From: Holothuria scabra
Lineage: Eukaryota; Echinodermata; Holothuroidea; Aspidochirotida; Holothuriidae
Direction of reading: 5' to 3'
Length of the DNA stretch: 64,000 nucleotides
NCBI GenBank assembly: GCA_037179385.1
Contig: CM074184.1
Coordinates: 15,766,001 to 15,830,000 of the forward strand
The position numbers and the translations under genes are program-made. Within the stretch, counting starts at the first letter, position 1, and every line of letters begins with the position of its first letter. The notes under the pieces were generated by a model. It was not told where the DNA came from and ran no database searches. It worked only from the letters and a program-made list of their open reading frames with translations. Positions 53,201 through 59,123 of this stretch are shown in pieces.

Positions 53201-54531
53201 TGTCACAGCTGGTACCTCAAAATCAGGGGGGACATGGAAGCAAAAGAGACTATTTTCTAGAAAATGATAACCATTGAATATTTAGGTTATATATCATAAG
53301 ACACTTATATTGGTAAGGTATAATAAAATACCTGAATCAATGGTTTGCTGTATTCCCTGTCTTTGAAATATGGCATTACATTGACAAAATCAGTAAAAAC
53401 CCCATTGGACCCCTAGTTTATGGAAATACTATACCCGCATCAGTATTTTATATTCAAGGTAACTTGAAACCAAGCAGTTTTTCTCTTGTTAACTATTTCA
53501 AAGTTGAAGAGAAAAAATGTTGTCACATGACTCTCCGATCTACAGCCAATCAAGTAAAAGAAGGGTAGACAGCGCGCCGTTTGACATTATCATAGTCCAT
53601 GAACCTTGCACATTTTGACGTAAAATAAGGGTAGGCGGTGAGCCATCTGACGTTCCTATACGCTGGTGAACTTTGTTATTTTTTAGGATAGGCCCGCGAT
53701 CATCATTCATGTCCTCATGCGAAAGATTAATAATGGCTTTAAATTTTATGCGGGGTGTGAATATTTTGAAGTTGGATCTTACGACCAAGCTAAAAATGAC
53801 CAGTGCTAAATTCAAAAATTTTCATTTATATTCTCGAAAGAAGGTTTACTTTAAGCAATGTCTTAAAACTGAAGGTAAGGCTGCAAATTTCCTCAAAAAT
53901 GCAATCTCCTAATTGGTTAGTTCACATAATGTAGCATGTCAACAGTGGCCGAGATGTCTACTTGGCCGAGTTGTCTGGGGGTCCGAGTTGTCTCAGGGGC
54001 CCAGTTGTCCAGGGGCCGAGTTGACCGGACACCTAAGCCTACCTATAGACAAGCTGACCACTTGTATGTAAAAGTATACAGTGTGTGACTAACATTAGAC
54101 TTGCCGTTTAGAAAAAAGGTCACATAGGCCTACAATTCATTCTTTTCCATGAGGATACTCAAAAATCTTTAGGCCTATCCACAAATTTCATTGTTGTCTT
54201 GTACTTGGTTTTGCAATTTGAAGTAAAAAGTTGTCTTCAACACATGTAAGTTCAATCATTCCTTTCCGCCCTAAGATTTTTAGGGGCGGAAAGTAGTGAG
54301 GGCGGAAACTAACGGACCGCGTTAGGCTTACGTAGAGCATGAAGCTACCACGAAGAGTAACGATAGGCCTATACGTTAACATTAACACAAACTTTTTGTC
54401 TTGCCCTTATTTTGCGAGCGATATCATTATTCGTTACTTCTCAAACCTGATAAAATCGGAAGGAACTCGATGATAGAGAGTGATAGCACGATAACCAGTG
54501 AAGCTAATCCGAAGCATTTTCTGCTATCCAT
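17098..54531 (-). CDS. SLC5-family sodium:solute symporter (SMCT/SMVT-like), fifteen coding exons
   Basis: Fifteen exons join in phase on the - strand to 653 aa; vertebrate SLC5A8, A12 and A6 are about 610-635 aa. TM1 is at about 62-84 (WWDYLIVGAMICVSAGTG, LYHAFAG). The family words follow in order: LPVAISVLASYLSAITVLGF, PSEIFFHGIQYW, LGLTSAYEYLRKRF, GGIKAVIWTDVFQFLVLFG (family signature), FDPDPTERLSFW, SQTAVQRFLTA, ...KPDQ, IQGLFIACLFAGTLSTVASG (its Ser/Thr-rich stretch matches the Na2-site helix of LeuT-fold symporters), GPLLGVFSLGVL, GLIAGAYMGFWISIGA, and the last TM SSLTTFILGVIS. The family carries monocarboxylates or vitamins with Na+ across the plasma membrane; the substrate cannot be set from sequence. 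The cytosolic tail is acidic and ends ...ESHN, lacking the T-x-L PDZ end of SMCT1. An extra hydrophobic N-terminal segment (exon 1) is uncertain. Confidence 0.9.
20243..20382. mobile_element. 140-bp hAT-like MITE
   Basis: The ends are CAGGGTTGTTTGATT and AATCAACAACCCTG, inverted over about 15 bp, with AT-rich inner symmetry (ATTTAAATCCATGATTTAAA). It is flanked by 8-bp repeats GTTTGAAA (20235-20242) and GCTTGAAA (20383-20390), 7 of 8 identical. CAGGG ends with 8-bp duplications are typical of hAT transposons. No coding capacity. Confidence 0.8.
22767..23724. repeat. Perfect 472-bp tandem duplication in the last transporter intron
   Basis: Positions 22767-23238 and 23253-23724 read as identical, offset 486 bp, separated by a 14-bp segment containing TCTTTTACAGGGGT. 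Both copies contain the same 73-codon - strand open frame. The identity implies a very recent duplication, gene conversion, or an assembly artefact joining two haplotypes. Confidence 0.9.
25045..25184 (-). CDS. Transporter coding exon 14 (last TM)
   Basis: Acceptor TATTTTTTCAG, donor CTGAG|GTGAGT in phase 2. It encodes ISFMWYSTVSSLTTFILGVI then SSEIIRRCIPDERYREVDPL. An in-frame TGA follows the donor, so read-through would end the protein here; the perfect donor favours splicing to the tail exon. Confidence 0.88.
25836..25953 (-). CDS. Transporter coding exon 13
   Basis: Acceptor TTTATTTCAG, donor AGG|GTGAGT, 118 bp. It encodes GAIIGLIAGAYMGFWISIGA then a short loop IIHTDENGVIDPNAFWLYR. The corresponding loop is longer and glycosylated in vertebrate relatives; here it is short and has no N-x-S/T. 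Confidence 0.9.
27461..27614 (-). CDS. Transporter coding exon 12
   Basis: Acceptor CATATTTGCAG, donor TCAGG|GTGAGT, 154 bp. It encodes LVYGVITVLAAFLAQYMGTL then VQMANTVFGSIGGPLLGVFS and LGVLYKRGNS. GGPL.G.F.LG.L is a strong family word. Confidence 0.92.
28090..28330 (+). repeat. Short tandem repeat, unit about 14-15 bp
   Basis: Repeated variants of CTGATCACCTATCACT, e.g. around 28150-28215, decaying on both sides. It lies in transporter intron 11, with no coding signal. Confidence 0.7.
29484..29653 (-). CDS. Transporter coding exon 11 (Na+-site helix)
   Basis: Acceptor TTTGTTTCAG, donor CTAA|GTAAGT, 170 bp. It encodes STVASGLNSLAAVTLIDIVK and a charged loop (EETITEEAARQDYRDTVLSK). In LeuT-fold symporters the Ser/Thr residues of this helix contribute to the Na2 site; that role is inferred by alignment position. 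Confidence 0.9.
30750..30829 (-). CDS. Transporter coding exon 10
   Basis: Acceptor CTTTTCAG, donor CTAAG|GTAAGA, 80 bp. It encodes ILIHFVNEEIPQIQGLFIAC then LFAGTL. The GLF.AC..SGTLST word of relatives is split across this and the next exon. Confidence 0.9.
31490..31690 (+). repeat. Dispersed repeat, copy 1
   Basis: Shares ordered words with 37400-37600: GCACAGCATG, ACTGAGAGTGTT, CTGAGGCAATAA/CTGAAGCAATAA, GGGAGAATTGG/AGGAGAATTGG. Both copies lie in transporter introns in the same orientation. Unclassified family. Confidence 0.5.
32415..32890. mobile_element. Diverged copy of the 390-bp hAT-like MITE
   Basis: Shares long stretches with 33432-33821, including TGAGGCAGTACC, GGAACCTCTGCTCT, CACACCAAATATCTTC and ATTTTCATTACCTG. 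It ends near 32880 in ACCACCCAAGCCTACC, a decayed version of the CCGCCCAACCC terminus. It is older than its neighbour. Confidence 0.65.
33432..33821. mobile_element. 390-bp hAT-like MITE
   Basis: The left end AGGGGTTGGGCGGTACC and right end ATACCGCCCAACCCTTG are inverted. Flanks TACGAGCT (33424-33431) and TAAGAGCT (33822-33829) match at 7 of 8 bases, as expected for hAT insertions. It is rich in inner GGTACC-type palindromes and lies 84 bp from the 32-bp exon 9. Confidence 0.75.
33906..33937 (-). CDS. Transporter coding exon 9 (32-bp microexon)
   Basis: Acceptor CTCTCACAG, donor CAG|GTATGA. Its 32 bp encode GVTPSDMKPDQ. The PDQ end is conserved in SLC5A6/A8 (APDQ), and phases on both sides agree. 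It sits 84 bp outside a 390-bp MITE in the same intron. Confidence 0.85.
36716..36801 (-). CDS. Transporter coding exon 8
   Basis: Acceptor TGTTATAG, 86 bp, donor TTCAAG|GTAAGT. It encodes SVWYNLPGNIVMMTIVSLIG then LVLYSHFQ. This membrane helix precedes the extracellular loop leading to KPDQ. Confidence 0.88.
37400..37600 (+). repeat. Dispersed repeat, copy 2
   Basis: Partner of the copy at 31490-31690, with the same words in the same order. Neither copy has an open frame or inverted ends that would place it in a known class. Confidence 0.5.
37672..37812 (-). CDS. Transporter coding exon 7
   Basis: Acceptor TTTAAATAG, donor CAAAG|GTGAGT. It encodes FDPDPTERLSFWSLVIGGAF then NALPIWAVSQTAVQRFLTAS. 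F.P.P..R..FW...IGG.F and the ..Q..VQR motif are family-typical. In most relatives the motif is VNQ.QVQR; here it is VSQTAVQR. Confidence 0.92.
38060..38375 (+). repeat. tRNA-derived SINE with recognisable head
   Basis: Around 38112-38166 lies a tRNA-like head: GCATGTTGGTAAGAGCATC (A-box-like) and TCTGGAGTTGGACTCCCGG (B-box-like), then GGTCATACCGAAGACTTAAA and a tail. The tail words recur at 12365-12545, 42220-42425 and 45250-45360. Pol III boxes followed by a fixed unrelated body are the hallmark of tRNA-derived SINEs. Confidence 0.65.
38475..38629 (-). CDS. Transporter coding exon 6 (family signature)
   Basis: Acceptor TTGTTTCTCAG, donor TTGGT|GTGAGT in phase 2. It encodes GGIKAVIWTDVFQFLVLFGS then LLVVLVLGTKEAGGPSKVW. 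The GG.KAVIWTDVFQ stretch is the best-known signature of sodium:solute symporters. The GTGAGT donor two bases into Val keeps the frame into FDPDP. Confidence 0.92.
39318..39385 (-). CDS. Transporter coding exon 5
   Basis: Acceptor GTTCTCCAG, 68 bp, donor TTG|GTGAGT. It encodes VTTIPLWATIVVMGLLCTAY then TAL, matching the family's ...W..V...G..CT.Y..LGG.KAV junction. Confidence 0.9.
40563..40680 (-). CDS. Transporter coding exon 4
   Basis: Acceptor CTTCCACAG, donor AAGAAG|GTAAGA, phase 0 in and 1 out. It encodes YLRKRFSPAVQYAGSVLFII and QTVFYVAIVLYAPAVALKE. It continues the LTSAYE motif of exon 3 into YL..RF, as in the family. Confidence 0.92.
42220..42425 (-). repeat. SINE body, reverse orientation
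   Basis: Reverse complement reads GAGTCATACCAAAGACC, TGGAACCTGATGCC, GTAGGGAAATCAAGCCAGTG, AGCCGCAATTGGAAA, the same order as 12365-12545. It lies in transporter intron 3, 225 bp from exon 3, beside an ACACCAACACAAATGTG-type repeat (42450-42600) that also occurs at 29168-29390. Confidence 0.6.
42650..42869 (-). CDS. Transporter coding exon 3 (TM2-TM3)
   Basis: Acceptor TTATTGAAG, donor GAG|GTGAGA. It covers residues 95-167: FLMAERSMFSLPVAISVLAS, then YLSAITVLGFPSEIFFHGIQ and two further hydrophobic stretches, ending GLGLTSAYE. This is the strongest family match; F-L-M, PVA.S, SA.T.LG.P.E.. and LTSAYE are shared with SLC5A6/A8. Confidence 0.92.
44110..44375 (+). mobile_element. Fragment related to the 1.5-kb foldback element
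   Basis: Positions about 44270-44375 (TCCTTCAAGGTCAAATTACA, TGGCCCCTGTGGCCTACTTA, GGATGTACTATGGGCCCTTG) nearly match 47012-47110 inside the 46341-47833 element. It is an internal fragment without inverted ends. Confidence 0.65.
45587..45782 (-). CDS. Transporter coding exon 2 (TM1)
   Basis: Acceptor TTGTTTTTCAG, donor CACG|GTTAGC, phase 1 in and 2 out. It encodes a basic linker (KQSEFHGFRLRERRYGGLQA and on) and TM1 WWDYLIVGAMICVSAGTG followed by LYHAFAGEGQRTTS. The frame has no usable ATG of its own before TM1, so an upstream start exon is needed. Confidence 0.85.
45937..45974. repeat. Perfect 16-bp hairpin
   Basis: TGTTTCATGATTGGCT (45937-45952) is followed after six bases by its exact reverse complement (45959-45974). 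It lies 155 bp upstream of the acceptor side of transporter exon 2. It contains CCAAT/ATTGG words, but position inside an intron does not argue for a promoter. Confidence 0.75.
46341..47833. mobile_element. 1.5-kb foldback element with nested palindrome
   Basis: Terminal inverted repeats of about 130 bp: left 46341-46464 (GGTCATTCCATGCCAATTCA, CCCCAGGTGACCATCTCAG, TTGCTGCATAGACAAAA), right 47697-47833 in reverse. The flanks are identical 6-bp CTACTG repeats (46335-46340, 47834-47839). A second inverted repeat sits inside: CAAGATTGCCATTTCTCA near 47410 and its reverse complement near 47665-47685. The interior encodes no transposase. It lies in transporter intron 1. Confidence 0.8.
48395..49065 (+). 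repeat. Minisatellite, unit about 47-48 bp
   Basis: About a dozen degenerate units of the form TCTTGAAAGCTTCTGTCACT - GCGACTCCGACTCCACTTC - CAAACATA, starting near 48443, 48491, 48544, 48590, 48637, 48683, 48731 and on to about 49062. A GTTCAAAGTATTAGAGGGTG word recurs at about 48380 and 48822, hinting at a larger duplicated block. Confidence 0.8.
51001..51385. repeat. Long hairpin, two 140-bp arms with 100-bp loop
   Basis: The left arm at 51001-51141 and right arm at 51240-51385 are reverse complements with few differences (TTGCTTGGAAAGATGTCAAC, AGTTTGAAACTTTAAGGAAA, AGTTGATGGAATCTTC). The mirror-image open frames on the two strands here are a product of this symmetry, not genes. Confidence 0.85.
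51634..51800 (+). repeat. Tandem array of CAACTCGGCCCC units
   Basis: About eight units of roughly 19-20 bp: GGTCAACTCGGCCCCTGGGA, CAACTCGGCCC, GGTCATCTCGGCCCCTCAA and variants with CCACCGAGACATCTC. A shorter inverted block at 53945-54030 (CCGAGTTGTCTCAGGGGCCC) forms the other arm. The open frame across it on the - strand follows the repeat. Confidence 0.8.
51884..53430. mobile_element. Inner 1.55-kb element with tandem core
   Basis: The ends TATTTCCATAAACTAGGGGT...CCAAT (51885-51909) and the reverse complement at 53403-53427 are inverted. The core repeats a motif CCAACATAAC...GGGGGACACCAAA at about 52071, 52455, 52621, 52806, 52999 and 53192, a period near 185 bp. No open frame of note. Confidence 0.65.
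54447..54531 (-). CDS. Transporter coding exon 1 (putative leader exon)
   Basis: ATG with A at -3 and G at +4, then MDSRKCFGLASLVIVLSLSI and IEFLPILS, then donor TCAG|GTTTGA in phase 1. The phase fits exon 2, whose first two bases finish a codon (giving Asp). The peptide looks like a signal peptide or an extra N-terminal helix: basic start, ~18 hydrophobic residues. Typical SLC5 proteins start about 10-30 residues before TM1 with no such leader, so this exon could belong to an alternative transcript or another gene. Confidence 0.5.
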
Positions 54532-54830
54532 TTTCAGGAATAATCTTATTTGAAGTCGATCTGTTGGTGTTTCTTCACAAACTACAGTACTGTCACTGTC
54601 AGTGAACGGCTGGTGTAACCCTATAACTTAATTGTGCCTCATTTGTATGTCTCAAGCTATTGAATAGCTTCGGGGTTACTACGAAGACCTTTTAACCCTG
54701 GAGATGATTGCCCAAGCGTCTACGCGGCGCACTCTGTACATCGTACTTAACCAGTAGGAAAAGTCCACCCTGAATCAATCTAGACAACTGCGTTGGTCGT
54801 GAAGTGCAGCGCACGATACAACCAGTCTGA
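54532..54830 (-). promoter_or_regulatory. Putative transporter promoter and 5' leader
   Basis: The 300 bp upstream of the putative start codon lie between it and the satellite array. They are locally richer in CpG than the introns (about 54660-54820: TACGCGGCGC, GTTGGTCGTGAAG, CAGCGCACG). No TATA box is evident. Assignment depends on exon 1 being correct. Confidence 0.35.
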
Positions 54831-56900
54831 AGCAGGCACAGGATTCAGCCTCACATTCAGCCCCACATTCAGCCCCACATTCTGAAGCTAGCACAGGATT
54901 CAGCCTCACATTCGGCTAGCACAGGATTCAGCCTCACATTCTGAAGCTAGCACAGGATTCGGCACCAGATTCGCCTAGCACCACATTCGGCATTACATAA
55001 AGTTTAAACACATAGCAAAATTTTGAAATTTTAATTCACTTGCCTAGCACAGGATTCGGCTTGTTCTACCCAGCACAGGATTCAGCCTCACATTCTGAAG
55101 CTAGCACAGGATTCGGCACCAGATTCGCCTAGCACCACATTCGGCATTACATAAAGTTTAAACACATAGCAAAATTTTGAAATTTTAATTCACTTGCCTA
55201 GCACAGGATTCGGCTTGTTCTACCCAGCACAGGATTCAGCTTCACATTCTGAAGCTAGCACAGGATTCGGCACCAGATTCGCCTAGCACCACATTCGGCA
55301 TTACATAAAGTTTAAACACATAGCAAAATTTTGAAATTTTAATTCACTTGCCTAGCACAGGATTCGGCTTGTTCTACCCAGCACAGGATTCAGCCTCACA
55401 TTCTGAAGCTAGCACAGGATTCGGCACCACATTCGCTTAGCACAACATTCAGCATTACATTTACACATAGCACAGGATTCCACGTTACATTTCACTTGCC
55501 TAGCACAGGATTCGGCTTGTAAAACCCAGCACAGGATTCAGCCTCACATTCTGAAGCTAGCACAGGATTCAGCCTCACATTCTGAAGCTAGCACAGGATT
55601 CGGCACCAGATTCGCCTAGCACCACATTCGGCATTACATAAAGTTTAAACACATAGCAAAATTTTGAAATTTTAATTCACTTGCCTAGCACAGGATTCGG
55701 CTTGTAAAACCCAGCACAGGATTCAGCTTCACATTCTGAAGCTAGCACAGGATTCGGCACCAGATTCGCCTAGCACCACATTCGGCATTACATAAAGTTT
55801 AAACACATAGCAAAATTTTGAAATTTTAATTCACTTGCCTAGCACAGGATTCGGCTTGTTCTACCCAGCACAGGATTCAGCCTCACATTCTGAAGCTAGC
55901 ACAGGATTCGGCACCACATTCGCTTAGCACAACATTCAGCATTACATTTACACATAGCACAGGATTCCACGTTACATTTCACTTGCCTAGCACAGGATTC
56001 GGCTTGTAAAACCCAGCACAGGATTCAGCCTCACATTCTGAAGCTAGCACAGGATTCGGCACCAGATTCGCCTAGCACCACATTCGGCATTACATAAAGT
56101 TTAAACACCTAGCAAAATTTTGAAATTTTAATTCACTTGCCTAGCACAGGATTCGGCTTGTTCTACCCAGCACAGGATTCAGCCTCACATTCTGAAGCTA
56201 GCACAGGATTCGGCACCAGATTCGCCTAGCACCACATTCGGCATTACATTAACAGAAAGCACAGGATTCGAAATTATTATTCACTTGCCTAGCACAGGAT
56301 TCGGCTTGTTATACCCAGCACATGATTCAGCCTCACATTCTGAAGCTAGCACAGGATTCGGCACCACATTCGCCCAGCACAGGATTCACCTCACATTCAA
56401 TTAACGTTAGCACAGGATTCAGCCTCACATTCTGAAGCTAGCACAGGATTCGGCACCACATTCGCTTAGCACAACATTCGGCATCACATTAACACATAGC
56501 ACAGTTTTTGAAATTTTAATTCTTTTTCCTAGCACATGGTTCGACTTGTAAAACCCAGCACAGGATTTACCCTCACATTCTGAAGCTAGCTCAGGATTCA
56601 CCTCACATTCAACTAACTTAGCACATGATTTAACCTCACATTCTGAAGCTAGCGCAGGATTTGGCACCACATTCCTCTAGTCTAGCACAACATTTGGCTT
56701 TACATTAAAACATAGCACAGTATTCGAAATTTCAATTCACTTTCCTAGGCTAGCACAGGATTCGGCTTGTAATACCCAGCACAGGATTCACCTCACATTC
56801 AATTAACGTTAAAACACTTAGCACAGGATTCGACTTAACCTTCACATAACACATTATTCCGCATTACATTCACACAGCACATGGTTGGGCTTATATCACC
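54830..56900 (+). repeat. Satellite array with 154-bp higher-order period
   Basis: Short monomers TAGCACAGGATTCGGC, CCAGCACAGGATTCAGC and TCACATTCTGAAGC are organised into a 154-bp unit. The word CTGAAGCTAG starts at 54941, 55095, 55249, 55403, 55551, 55582, 55736, 55890, 56038, 56192 and 56340: spacing 154 in most cases, 148 in a variant type, one 31-bp partial unit. The 154-bp units are nearly identical to each other; the array decays to the right after about 56400. The unit carries an AT-rich segment (AATTTTGAAATTTTAATTCA). Confidence 0.9.
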
Positions 56901-58364
56901 CAGCGCAAGATTCGACGTGTACTCTCCTAGACTGGCACAGATATTATCACATTTTTTTTCAGAATACCATAGTGTGTACAGTTACTTAACCTGTCCGTTA
57001 CTGTGGAAGTGGTTATCTGTTATGCTACACCGAGCATGTAAGTACTACCTCCGAGGTGTAACTTCCATGCACAGAAGAAACGATATTGTTTACATGTTCT
57101 CGACAGTTTCAAGTCTGATGTTAATCCAAACCAATTACTCTTTCGACTATACGGAAGCCGAGAACAATGCGATAGGGGGAAAACGCAAACTGGCTCATGT
57201 GTTCCAATAATAGAAGAAGGCGAATTTCCAAACTTCCTTTTTGTTATTGCGAGTAAAGTGTTGAATATCCTCAAAGTGAATGGAAGTCTCAATGCTAATA
57301 GAAAACAGAGCCTTCTAGATAAGAATAATGTTATCGGCTCTTAATAGAACAAACAAGAAAATCATGAGAAATACTGGTAAAACAGGTTTTTATTTAAGTC
57401 ACTAGAGCCGCAAGACTCTAAATTGTTCCATGTAATGATTATGAAATAGATCAGTATATTCGAAAAGGGCATAAGCTAGTCTTTTCGCTTGAGTACTCAT
57501 TTTCGAGACCATCATGCTAATAACGGCCTTAGTCTTTGCAAAAGTATGTAAGTTTGATCAGTTAAGAAGAAACCTACCTAAACTATCTGCTAACAGTACA
57601 GACTTGGCAACATAACCAAGACCTAACAGTTTTCTGTATGTTGGCCCAAATGATTATTTCGGGGATTTACCTAGGGATTGTTGGGGCTTGCCGCAGTCAG
57701 TCCTGGCCGGGTTTAAATGCGGTTAGGGTCCTTCAAACTTTTTAACTCGTACATCTTACAAATCTTACAAAGAACTGCATTGAAAACACATTCATACTGC
57801 GCGCTCTGGCAGTCTGTTAACAGATTTGAACCGATCGGACATGACAGTCATATAACTTTACTGTTTCTATCGTGTTCAATTTTTGATTCTTTATTCTTTG
57901 TATCGTGGCCCACCTGAGTATCTCATTTCGGCCCACTAGTGGTCCGCGGAGCATCGGTTGAGCAGGACTGGTTAAGAGTTAGGCCTGTGCCTGAGCAAGG
58001 GCGGATATAGGGAAATTTGTTTGGGGCAAACTCAACTTGAGACCCAAAACTATTTTGGGGGGGGGGGGGTGCATGAGAAGTGGTGCCCGAAAGACTATCT
58101 AAGCGGAGCGCCACCATCAGTTGGCGCGGAGCCTACATAAAATTTGAAAAATCGCCACCCCTCAGACAGCCGGAAATTGCATTTGCCATGCTTGTAAATA
58201 GAATTTAAGCAGTCGTTATTTTGAGTTAAAATCTTCATTTTATAAAAAGAAAATCAAACTCCAAAATGATCAGAAAATTACCAGATAAAATGTATTGGCT
58301 CCTTCACAGGATGATGTGACATTTTATCATTTTCTTTCCTGCAAAGTAAAATCTCCTTTAAAAT

Positions 58365-58924
58365 GAAGAGACCAGAACCAAATTTCAAGTTTAATATGTT
58401 AAAGACGAACTTATTTTGAGTACTCTGGTGAAGTTTTTTATTCATTTCTCATGTTCGGCTCTCGAGATATTAGCAACTGAAGTTGACACATTTTCTACAA
58501 AAGGTAAACTTGAACCAAGCAGGTGCTATGTCATGTATTCATATTGATGGTCAATGTTTTGTTTTCTTTTTTATTTAGTTTTGATCCTGCTGTTTGATCT
58601 TGAATTGATTAGGGATGCTATCTTGCCCCGAAGGCAAGTTTTTAAACTTGCATTGCTCGGGATGCACTTATGGTTACAACCTGTTACAGTTAAATTGTAT
58701 TAATATGGTGTTAAATTTTAGAGAAAAAAAACTTAACATTTCCATCAATGTGAATACATGACATCACGTCTACTTGTTGCAAGTTCACTCTTTGTAGAAA
58801 ATATGTCAACTTCAATTCTAATATTTCGAGAACCAAACATGGGAAATGAGTAAAAATTTACCCAGTAAGCTAATACCTAATGTGTTCATCTTCAAAATAT
58901 CAAACATAAATTTGTTCTGGGCTT
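58365..58924. mobile_element. Foldback MITE, copy 2
   Basis: The left arm (AGACCAGAACCAAATTTC, GAAGTTGACACATTTTCTAC, CAAGCAGGTGCTATGTCATG) and right arm (CATCACGTCTACTTGTTGC, GTAGAAAATATGTCAACTTC, GTTCTGGGCT) are inverted copies. The same arms and inner words (TTTGATCTTGAATTGATTAG, GGATGCACTTATGG) match 13060-13615. Confidence 0.65.
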
Positions 58925-59038
58925 TTTTGTTTCAAGGAGCTGCACACCGTCCGAAATAAATTGAAATCATAACTTTTCGAATCATATTAATTCATATGAC
59001 CAGTGGTCGAATGAGCCTGTAAACCTGAACATGCCACA

Positions 59039-59123
59039 CAGAAGCATTGGTAGCGCTGCCAGCACCAATAACAGTACTGATTCAGTACTGCTATTGGTGC
59101 TGGTAGCGCTATCAACGCTTCTG
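59039..59123. repeat. 41-bp-arm hairpin with 3-base loop
   Basis: 59039-59079 and 59083-59123 are reverse complements at 37 of 41 positions, with loop ATT. Two of the four differences are G-U pairs if transcribed on the + strand. The mirrored open frames on the two strands (both Ser/Leu-rich) are explained by the symmetry. Confidence 0.85.

Larger units (their letters stand above)
49554..54313. mobile_element. 4.8-kb nested inverted-repeat (foldback) complex
   Basis: Outer arms of about 275 bp: 49554-49827 and 54034-54313, with matching order GTTTCCGCCCTCA, GGGGCGGAAAG, CAAGTACAAGA, AATGAAATTTGTGGATA, TTTCTAAACG. Inside lie further inverted pairs: 49823-49885 with 51365-51445; about 49888-49945 with 50925-51000; a hairpin 51001-51141 / 51240-51385; 51635-51800 with 53945-54030; and 51884-51910 with 53400-53430. 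No transposase and no clear outer target duplication were found. Sea urchin TU elements are known foldback transposons of comparable build; kinship is inference. Confidence 0.7.

Noticed and set aside
54830..56900. CRISPR-like array
   Set aside because: Repeats are contiguous with no unique spacers; the sequence is eukaryotic; it is a satellite with a 154-bp period.
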